In this document: positions 1-5,267 of the stretch, piece after piece
Layout: each line of letters starts with the position of its first letter
Numbering within the stretch: position 1 is the first letter of the stretch
Assembly (NCBI GenBank): GCA_946886925.1
Contig: CAMPJQ010000111.1
Coordinates: 1-7,883 of the forward strand
From: an uncultured Terrimonas sp.
GTDB taxonomy: Bacteria; Bacteroidota; Bacteroidia; Chitinophagales; Chitinophagaceae
Length of the DNA stretch: 7,883 nucleotides
Direction of reading: 5' to 3'
Made by a program: the position numbers and the translations under genes
Notes under the pieces: generated by a model
The model's input: the letters and a program-made list of their open reading frames with translations, nothing else
The model's database searches: none
What the model was told of the DNA's origin: nothing

Positions 1-80
1 CTAATGTTTTGACCATCTCTTTTAATCATACTTTATTAATTTTAGCAATTATGCTGCTGGGATCAAAAGATATTACAAAC

Positions 81-95
81 AATTGCATAGCAATT
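81..95 (-). terminator. Small inverted repeat at the end of the 156-residue gene
   Basis: AATTGC, loop ATA, GCAATT form perfect 6-base arms that overlap the stop codon of the minus-strand gene. On the minus strand it is followed by GTTTGTAATATC, not a real T-run, and the stem is AT-rich, so it is at best a weak terminator. The rest of 1-93 shows no gene I can support. Confidence 0.2.
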
Positions 96-564
96 AGTAA
101 TCACGACTGATACTGTCGGGGCCTTCATTTGTACTGAGACGCTCCTGTTCCTGCAGATTTTTTTTAAGCCAGTGTATAAGATTGGCCCTGAAATAAAGGC
201 AACCTTTATCACTGCTTCCCCAGCAATAGAATCTGCCATCGGGTTCCATAAATAAGTTGTGTGGCTGATCCCCGAATTGCGGGAAAGGGTTTGGTGGCTT
301 AAAGGTAACAGCGTATTTAGTTTGCCCATTATCTTCCAAACTGCGAAAACAGAACGCTTCATATTGATTGTATTCCCATTCAAATAAAAAGGTAAACCGA
401 TCCGGCATAACAGCAATTTTTAATATCCTGTTAGCAATCCTTTTATAGTTACAGCTAATATCAACCATAAAGCCGCAATTTGCAGATGTTACATGTGCTA
501 CTACATATTCCAACTGATCTGCAAACTGCGGCTTCACTTCAAGTACACAATAAACCGTAACCAA
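94..564 (-). CDS. Unrecognised 156-residue protein, probable TTG start
   Basis: I do not recognise this protein. It has no signal peptide or membrane segment, so it is probably cytoplasmic. It contains six cysteines (residues 6, 30, 38, 72, 114, 122) without a clear metal-binding spacing, and a central Pro/Phe-rich stretch (about 88-104, KPPNPFPQFGDQPHN) followed by an aromatic segment (FYCWGSS at 112-118). The longest reading uses TTG at 562-564. The first in-frame ATG is residue 33 (466-468), which would discard a stretch that looks protein-like, so TTG is preferred; no ribosome-binding site decides it. An in-frame stop lies 24 bases upstream of the TTG, limiting extension. It starts 44 bases after the ferritin-like gene ends, on the same strand, which suggests co-transcription. 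Coding status is fairly likely from length and composition; function is unknown. Confidence 0.6.
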   Translation of the reverse strand: MVTVYCVLEVKPQFADQLEYVVAHVTSANCGFMVDISCNYKRIANRILKIAVMPDRFTFLFEWEYNQYEAFCFRSLEDNGQTKYAVTFKPPNPFPQFGDQPHNLFMEPDGRFYCWGSSDKGCLYFRANLIHWLKKNLQEQERLSTNEGPDSISRDY

Positions 565-608
565 ATGGCTAATAAAATATTTGTTTACTTATGCAATGCA
601 GTTTTTAC

Positions 609-1181
609 CTATTCTGTCTCTTCCTGTTCTGCCTCCCAGTTGATATCATTTTCGGCAATTTCCGTAAGCAGCATATCAGTTTGCTTTTCTTCTTCTAGCG
701 TTTCATGTAAAATACCGGCTACATCTTCCAAGCCCATAGTACGGGCTAGCTGGGTTAAGCCTCCATAAGCCGCAATTTCATAATGTTCTACCTTTTGGGC
801 CGAAATAATAATGCCTACATCTCTGGTCATGCTTCCATCTTCTGTTTCTTCAATAACACTTTCGCCCTCCTTTACCAGGCCTTCCATCGCATCACATTTT
901 TTGGCCTGGGCTTTTTTGCCAAGCATTTCAAATACCTTTTCCAAACGGCTTACATGCTCCTGTGTTTGAGCCAAATGATCTTCAATGGCATCCTGCAATT
1001 CTTCGGTGGTAGCTGCTTTCTTCATTTTAGGCAGCGCTTTGGTTAAATGTTTTTCGGCCCAGTAAATATCCTTAAGGGCATCCATGAAAAATTTTTCTAA
1101 TTGTGTATTGCCCATGGTGGTGGAAGCGTTTGCTCCGTTTGTTTTTTTACTATGTGCCGGAGCCTTTTTTGTGTTTGGCAT
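609..1181 (-). CDS. YciE/YciF-family (DUF892) ferritin-like protein
   Basis: Four-helix-bundle ferritin-like protein of the YciE/YciF type, a family linked to general stress and probable di-metal binding; its exact reaction is not settled. The expected helices are visible: about 26-55 with the signature LKDIYWAEKHL, 58-88 with HLAQTQEHVSRLEKVFE, 120-147 with KVEHYEIAAYG, and 150-178 with ETLEEEKQTD. Candidate metal ligands are E43, E75/H76, E132/H133 and E160/E163-E165. The length of 190 is slightly more than the usual about 160-170 because of a basic Lys/Ser/Ala-rich N-terminal tail (residues 1-22). An internal ATG (M23, MGNTQLEKFF) could start the bare core, but the upstream ATG keeps a continuous reading. 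There is no signal peptide, so it is cytoplasmic. It is the first gene of a likely two-gene unit with the 156-residue protein. Family assignment is confident; physiological role is inferred. Confidence 0.93.
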   Translation of the reverse strand: MPNTKKAPAHSKKTNGANASTTMGNTQLEKFFMDALKDIYWAEKHLTKALPKMKKAATTEELQDAIEDHLAQTQEHVSRLEKVFEMLGKKAQAKKCDAMEGLVKEGESVIEETEDGSMTRDVGIIISAQKVEHYEIAAYGGLTQLARTMGLEDVAGILHETLEEEKQTDMLLTEIAENDINWEAEQEETE

Positions 1182-1453
1182 AATCGTGATTTTTAAAATT
1201 ATAGTGAATTGCTGAATAGTATTATCTCAAACTGATTTACAAATGATGTGCCACCCCCCAGGAATATCTTTTGGTAGCAGCGATCACAGCAGTTTCCTGT
1301 AATAAAAATACCATTGTAGTAATGCGCGCATTATAGTTGGAGGAAAATATTACACAGTTTGTGCAATCGGGAAAGCTTATGTGAGGAAGATAAACTTTAT
1401 GGAAGATCATATATCACCGGCTCATCAACCCAATCATATCCAGTGAGCAGCGC
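1182..1453. promoter_or_regulatory. Spacer between DUF763 gene end and ferritin-like gene start
   Basis: This 272-base stretch must hold the promoter of the minus-strand ferritin-like gene and the 3' end of the DUF763 transcript. I could not find a convincing TAnnTTTG element on the minus strand; the nearest is CAAACTGA (plus-strand reading, about 1228-1235), which has one mismatch. No strong terminator hairpin follows the DUF763 stop. The notable element is the palindrome at 1320-1333. No open reading frame here looks like a gene. Confidence 0.4.
1320..1333. promoter_or_regulatory. Perfect 14-base palindrome TAATGCGCGCATTA
   Basis: The sequence is its own exact reverse complement over 14 bases, and its GC core stands out in an AT-rich spacer. 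It lies about 140 bases upstream of the ferritin-like start codon. As DNA it could be an operator for a dimeric regulator. As RNA it could make only a 5-base stem with a CGCG loop and has no following T-run, so a terminator is unlikely. No regulator gene lies nearby. Confidence 0.35.
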
Positions 1454-2671
1454 CTAAAACAACGAGAGTTGTACGGCAGGATCAATATTGCCAGACGGAG
1501 GAAGGATATCGCCAAAAACGGTTTTACTGCCATATTTCCACGAATCATCGTTCTCTTTTTTGAGCAACGCATCAAAATTGTCTTTTACTATAAAGTCTTT
1601 TTCTGAACGGGTTGCTATTTCATGCAGCCTCTTTATTGCCTCCGATTTATCATGAGCGCCCAGCTTAGCTTTCTGTACCGACGTTTGCAACACACTTATT
1701 GTTTCATCGTATACAGCAATGGGAACCGGGAAGGGATGCCCGTCTTTACCGCCGTGCGCAAAAGAAAATCTTGCAGGATCGGTAAATCTTGAAGGGCTTC
1801 CGTGAATAACTTCACTTACAAGTGCAAGCGATTGAATTGTTCTTGGGCCCACGCGCCGGAGCAGTAATAAGGTTTCAAAATCCGGGGGCTGCTGTTCATG
1901 CGCCATCCATAATATGCTTCCAAGCCGCTTCAGATTTATATTGCTGCTTCGCACATCATGGTGCGCCGGCATAATACAATGCTGAAGTTCCCTGACCAGT
2001 TGTAAAGGATCTTCATGGCTAAATTGTACGATATGATCTCTCGTTGTTGCTGCCCGCGCATCGGTAAGATTTAGAATTTGTCCCTGGTGAGCACCGCAAA
2101 TTCCGGTATGCGGCGCCTCCACAAAAGAATGAAGTCCGCCGGAATGCCAATGATAACGCCGTGCGGTTTTATTACCTGCGTGCATACCCTGTTGTATAAC
2201 TGTCCATTGTCCGCTGTCGCTTACAATAAAATTATGCGTATACAACTGAAATCCATCCTGAATGGCGGTGTTATCTACTTTAGCACTGAGCTTGCTGCAT
2301 CGTACCAGTTCATTTCCGTCAAGCCCGGTACGATCAGCTACACGCAAAAGTTCCGAAGGAGTTTGTTTTGAAAATTTGCCTTTGCCTCCACATACATAAA
2401 TTCCTAACTGTTTGGCATGTGGATTAATAGCATGTTTTAACGCACCCATCACAGATGTGGTTATGCCCGAAGAATGCCAGTCCATTCCCATTACCGCGCC
2501 CAGGCTTTGAAACCAGAAAGGATGCGACAGCCTCCGAAGCATTTCTTCTTTACCGTATGTATTAATGATGGATTCTGTAATAGCGAACCCCAGTTTAGCC
2601 ATGCGTTCGGCAAGCCATTTGGGAACATATCCATAGTGCAATGGAAGATCAGCAGACCCGGATCGTTTCAT
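1454..2671 (-). CDS. DUF763 domain-containing protein
   Basis: Full-length member of the DUF763 family (bacteria and archaea, function not established). The hallmark N-terminus MKRSGSADLPLHYG is intact, followed by conserved-looking blocks MGMDWHSSGITTS (61-73), YVCGGKGKFSKQTP (92-105), QGMHAGNKTARRYHWHS (161-177) and FAHGGKDGHPFPV (304-316). Residues 266-290 (FETLLLLRRVGPRTIQSLAL and onward) resemble a helix-hairpin-helix, with hydrophobic-x-x-V-G-P-R-T in the hairpin, a motif that often binds DNA non-specifically. Many His, Asp and Lys residues in the blocks would suit an enzyme or nucleic-acid protein, but no known catalytic motif is recognised. There is no signal peptide. The 405 residues match the usual length of about 370-420. 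It follows the glycosylase gene by 49 bases on the same strand, so it is probably co-transcribed; a role in DNA repair or nucleic-acid processing is inference. Confidence 0.92.
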   Translation of the reverse strand: MKRSGSADLPLHYGYVPKWLAERMAKLGFAITESIINTYGKEEMLRRLSHPFWFQSLGAVMGMDWHSSGITTSVMGALKHAINPHAKQLGIYVCGGKGKFSKQTPSELLRVADRTGLDGNELVRCSKLSAKVDNTAIQDGFQLYTHNFIVSDSGQWTVIQQGMHAGNKTARRYHWHSGGLHSFVEAPHTGICGAHQGQILNLTDARAATTRDHIVQFSHEDPLQLVRELQHCIMPAHHDVRSSNINLKRLGSILWMAHEQQPPDFETLLLLRRVGPRTIQSLALVSEVIHGSPSRFTDPARFSFAHGGKDGHPFPVPIAVYDETISVLQTSVQKAKLGAHDKSEAIKRLHEIATRSEKDFIVKDNFDALLKKENDDSWKYGSKTVFGDILPPSGNIDPAVQLSLF

Positions 2672-2720
2672 GTTATAAAGTTACCTCATGAAAGATGTTC
2701 TGCCTTAGCTGAAAAATGCA

Positions 2721-3458
2721 TTAACTATAATTTACCTGGCAATTTTCACAAAAGAAACTTCTCCGGTGGGTTTTGCCGCAGTATTTTTTTATGAAGGGAA
2801 GATTACACCGGGGGCAAATTTTTTTGGTATGCGCCAGCCAGTGTTTTTTTAATTCAAATGCTTTCTTCCATTTTAGAAAATCAAAGCTGTAATTACGCGC
2901 TTCCTTAATGAGTTCCGTTATTTTGCGGGGTGGAATTTTACCAACCATTGCTTCGGGGTGAAGCTTTATGCGGTACAAAACCTCATTTTTTATAATATTT
3001 CCCACTCCCGAAAATACCTGCTGATCAAGTAAGGCGTCGCATACCATTGCTTCCGGCATGGATTTTAATCTTTTTCCTGCCCGGGCTGCATTCCATAAAT
3101 CACTGAGCACATCGGCCTCCCAGTCATACAATGCATCAAGGTCGCCCTCAATAACTTTTACAGAACAGGTATAGAAATAGATGGATCCATTAGAAAAGTC
3201 AAGACCTAACCGAAGGCTTTTATCCGGTTTGGTTTGTTCATTTACACTGTAGGAGCCAAACATCAGGAAATGAATGCGGATAGTAGTATTTTCAAGGCAA
3301 ATAAAAATCTGCTTACCCCAACTCCTGATATCCAGTATCTTTTGGCCTGCAAAGGAACTCATATCAATCTTAGCATTCCCGCGAGCGCTTTTTATCTTCT
3401 TACCTTTAAATTGCTGCACTACTTCCGTAAAAATAACGATACTGGGTCCTTCCGGCAT
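2721..3458 (-). CDS. Fpg/Nei-family DNA glycosylase/AP lyase (endonuclease VIII-like)
   Basis: Base-excision repair enzyme family that removes oxidised bases and cleaves the resulting abasic site through a Schiff base with the N-terminal proline. It begins MPEGPS, giving the nucleophile Pro2 and catalytic Glu3 once Met1 is removed. The beta-sandwich lysine is probably K49 (SWGKQIF). The helix-two-turn-helix region lies at about 137-167, with LLDQQVFSGVGNIIKNEVLY including N154. A C-terminal zinc finger is complete: C215-x2-C218 and C237-x2-C240, with R232/R233 just before FFCENCQ as the expected lesion/phosphate-contacting arginine. The length of 245 is slightly short of the usual 260-280. 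The position-6 Glu of MPELPE/MPEGPE is Ser here. It is the first gene of a likely unit with the DUF763 gene and is divergent from the 83-residue gene. Substrate preference cannot be read from the sequence. Confidence 0.93.
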   Translation of the reverse strand: MPEGPSIVIFTEVVQQFKGKKIKSARGNAKIDMSSFAGQKILDIRSWGKQIFICLENTTIRIHFLMFGSYSVNEQTKPDKSLRLGLDFSNGSIYFYTCSVKVIEGDLDALYDWEADVLSDLWNAARAGKRLKSMPEAMVCDALLDQQVFSGVGNIIKNEVLYRIKLHPEAMVGKIPPRKITELIKEARNYSFDFLKWKKAFELKKHWLAHTKKICPRCNLPFIKKYCGKTHRRSFFCENCQVNYS

Positions 3459-3590
3459 TACCTGTGTTTAATTTGTATACCATTCAAATTATAAGCCAGG
3501 GTAGAAATAAAGCTTCAGGCTTTAAAAGCCACGGCACACATCTTGTATATAATCAAATCAAACAATAAACGACACCTGTAATTAACTGGC
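3459..3590. promoter_or_regulatory. Divergent promoter region, glycosylase / 83-residue gene
   Basis: This 132-base spacer between divergent start codons must contain promoters for both directions. On the minus strand TATAATTTG (3485-3493) is close to the Bacteroidota -7 element but has one extra spacer base and no TTG at a suitable -33 position. On the plus strand TATAAT occurs at 3548-3553, without a recognisable partner. An inverted repeat GGCTTT-A-AAAGCC lies at 3518-3530, between the two candidates, and could be an operator. All of these are weak individually. Confidence 0.35.
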
Positions 3591-3842
3591 ATGGAAGACA
3601 AAACATTTAATATTGGTTTTGAATCGGCAGGAAAAAAATATAAAGGGCGGGTAATCCCTTCTGATAAAACCAATGATGCTGGCGTACCTGTTTCGTATCA
3701 TGTGGTTTTGAATGAGGTGTTCTTTGGCATGGTTTCCAATAATGGAAACTGGGCAGTAAACGAGCAGAGACCTGATGAGCTAACTGCGGCAGTTGGCAAT
3801 GCTATTGAAGAACATTTCCAAAAAACAGATACATCCATATGA
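3591..3842 (+). CDS. Unknown 83-residue protein, coupled to DUF6766 gene
   Basis: Small soluble protein with no signal peptide, cysteine or membrane segment. It reads as a compact beta-rich fold (alternating strands at about 5-12, 16-23, 34-49) with a C-terminal helix (about 61-77, PDELTAAVGNAIEEHF). It resembles the small conserved hypothetical proteins common in Bacteroidota, but I cannot name a family. Its stop codon overlaps the start of the next gene by 4 bases (ATGA), which implies translational coupling and a shared mRNA. The start is the first ATG after a non-coding stretch, and the adjoining gene supports the frame. No Shine-Dalgarno is seen, as is usual for Bacteroidota. Function is unknown; the coupling suggests a role with the membrane protein that follows. 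Confidence 0.8.
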   Translation: MEDKTFNIGFESAGKKYKGRVIPSDKTNDAGVPVSYHVVLNEVFFGMVSNNGNWAVNEQRPDELTAAVGNAIEEHFQKTDTSI

Positions 3843-4501
3843 GCAGTCAATATTCTTTTATGCGCCGCAATGGGCTCAGTCTTGTATTACTTACGCTGAT
3901 GCTTATTTTTTTAGTTGCCCAGTTTTTTACAGGATGGAATGAAAAGAATAAAGAAAGAGCGGAAGAGGGCAAACCGGCATTGTCTGTTGGGCAATACAGC
4001 CAAAGCGGACATTTTATACAGGCTACTTTTGAAAACTGGGAAAGCGAGTTTTTACAAATGACGCTATATGTATTGTTAACTGTAAGCTTAAGACAACTGG
4101 GATCCTCTGAATCGAAAAAGATGGAGGGAAAGGAGGAGGTGGACAGGGAGCCAAAGGTTCACTCAAAAGCCCCATGGCCGGTGAAGAAAGGAGGGATATG
4201 GTTAAGTATATATAAAAATTCGCTTTCAATCGCTTTTGCTCTTTTATTCCTGGTTTCTTTTGCGCTGCATTTTTATGGGAGCCTTAAAGGACATAATGAG
4301 GAGCAATCAGATAAGGGCCTGCCTCCCGACTCATGGAATGCATATATCGCATCACCACGTTTCTGGTTTGAATCGTTCCAGAACTGGCAAAGCGAATTTT
4401 TGGCGGTGGCTTCCATTGTGTTGCTTTCAATTTGGCTCAGGCAAAAGGGGTCTCCGGAATCAAAACCGGTTGACGCTTCTTATAACGAAACTGGTGGCTA
4501 A
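3839..4501 (+). CDS. DUF6766 family membrane protein
   Basis: Inner-membrane protein of the DUF6766 family, function unknown. Four membrane segments are visible at about 13-32, 70-86, 127-146 and 186-200. They form two halves with the same plan: a hydrophobic helix, a hydrophilic loop, then a conserved amphipathic lead into a second helix. The two copies of this last element, residues 64-95 (FENWESEFLQ at the start) and 180-211 (FQNWQSEFLA at the start), match at 18 of 32 positions and both end in LRQxGSxESK. A charged linker (about 90-118) joins the halves. No catalytic or transport motif is seen. The start codon overlaps the previous stop codon; an alternative start is M8 (MRRNGLSLVL), which matches the usual N-terminus of the family, so the true start may be 21 bases downstream. 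The CinA-like gene follows after 30 bases. Confidence 0.9.
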   Translation: MSSQYSFMRRNGLSLVLLTLMLIFLVAQFFTGWNEKNKERAEEGKPALSVGQYSQSGHFIQATFENWESEFLQMTLYVLLTVSLRQLGSSESKKMEGKEEVDREPKVHSKAPWPVKKGGIWLSIYKNSLSIAFALLFLVSFALHFYGSLKGHNEEQSDKGLPPDSWNAYIASPRFWFESFQNWQSEFLAVASIVLLSIWLRQKGSPESKPVDASYNETGG

Positions 4502-4531
4502 TTAAACTGTATAACAATAAATTGCTGATTT

Positions 4532-5014
4532 ATGGATTTATTTCCAGGCAGTTATCTCAATGATATAGGCAGTATTTTACTGGAGCGGAATGAAACGATT
4601 GCAGTAGCCGAAAGTGTAACTTCCGGCTTAATGCAGGTGGCTTTCTCCTCAGCGGAAGGATCAATTGGATTTTACCAGGGAGGCGTTACAGCTTATAATA
4701 TTGCGCAAAAGTACAGGCATCTTAATGTGGAGCCTATTCATGCCCTTGCCTGTAATTGCGTATCGGAGAAAGTTGCCATAGAAATGGCTTTACACGTTTG
4801 CCCGCTTTTTAGCAGCGACTGGGGAATTGGGATCACCGGCTATGCCACACCAGTACCCGAATCCAATAATGACGTATTCGCTTATTTTGCAATTGCTTTT
4901 AAAGATGAAATTAAAAAAGTAGAAAAGCTTTCGCCTCAAAAAAACGAATCAATCAATCTGCAGCTTTTCTATTGCAGAGAAGTATTAAAAATATTATTGG
5001 AATCCATTGCGTAA
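4532..5014 (+). CDS. Stand-alone CinA C-terminal-domain protein (PncC-like, divergent)
   Basis: Single-domain homologue of the CinA C-terminal domain. Canonical members (PncC) deamidate nicotinamide mononucleotide to nicotinate mononucleotide in pyridine nucleotide recycling. The fold is complete at 160 residues. The first motif is AESVTSG (26-32) where the family usually has AESCTGG; then come GGVTAYN (50-56), CVSEKVAIEMA (76-86, usually VSEEVA) and GIGITGYATP (98-107) in place of the usual GITGIAGP. The serine and threonine of the first motif are kept but the Cys and one Gly are changed, and a Thr replaces the Gly of the second motif. The protein is cytoplasmic. It starts 30 bases after the DUF6766 gene on the same strand and may share its transcript. 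Fold assignment is confident; whether it retains amidohydrolase activity is open, as other Bacteroidota paralogues show similar changes (recollection). Confidence 0.87.
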   Translation: MDLFPGSYLNDIGSILLERNETIAVAESVTSGLMQVAFSSAEGSIGFYQGGVTAYNIAQKYRHLNVEPIHALACNCVSEKVAIEMALHVCPLFSSDWGIGITGYATPVPESNNDVFAYFAIAFKDEIKKVEKLSPQKNESINLQLFYCREVLKILLESIA

Positions 5015-5073
5015 AAGTATGTAGAAAACTTTGTACATAAAATCATGTTGAGCCAATCATCCAAAACAGGCAT

Positions 5074-5256
5074 ATGAAAAATATTTTTGTAATTGCGCTA
5101 TTGTCGTTGCTGGGATTTTCCTGCATGAAAAACAGGTGCTATGAGTGCACGGACATGGCAGGTAATATAAAAGAAAAGGGCTGCGATAAAAAGGCAGATG
5201 AAATTGTAGCATACGGACAAACCCGGGGCTGGGAATGCGAAATTTTACCGGATTGA
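5074..5256 (+). CDS. Small Cys-rich lipoprotein
   Basis: A 60-residue precursor with a lysine start (MKN), a hydrophobic stretch IFVIALLSLLGF and a cysteine at position 17 (LGFSC), consistent with signal peptidase II processing. The lipobox is slightly irregular (Gly at -3), which Bacteroidota tolerate. The mature part has four further cysteines, C22-x2-C25, C37 and C55, so two disulfides or a small metal site are possible. Short lipoproteins with a CYxC near the lipid cysteine and a GWxC near the end are common in Bacteroidota, without known function. It starts 59 bases after the CinA-like gene and ends 11 bases before the convergent metallohydrolase gene. No promoter of its own or terminator was recognised. 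Confidence 0.8.
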   Translation: MKNIFVIALLSLLGFSCMKNRCYECTDMAGNIKEKGCDKKADEIVAYGQTRGWECEILPD

Positions 5257-5267
5257 TAATTGTTTTT

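Noticed and set aside
63..416. 117-codon open frame on the plus strand
   Set aside because: It is antisense to the 156-residue gene and its translation shows no family signal. The minus-strand gene has the better context (same strand and close to the ferritin-like gene), although neither is recognised.
3518..3530. Inverted repeat GGCTTT-A-AAAGCC as a terminator
   Set aside because: It sits between divergent start codons, where no transcript should end, and has no following T-run. It is kept only as a possible operator within the divergent promoter region.
3548..3553. TATAAT as a firm promoter of the 83-residue gene
   Set aside because: No -35/-33 partner at a suitable distance, and Bacteroidota primary promoters use TAnnTTTG, so it is mentioned only as a weak candidate.
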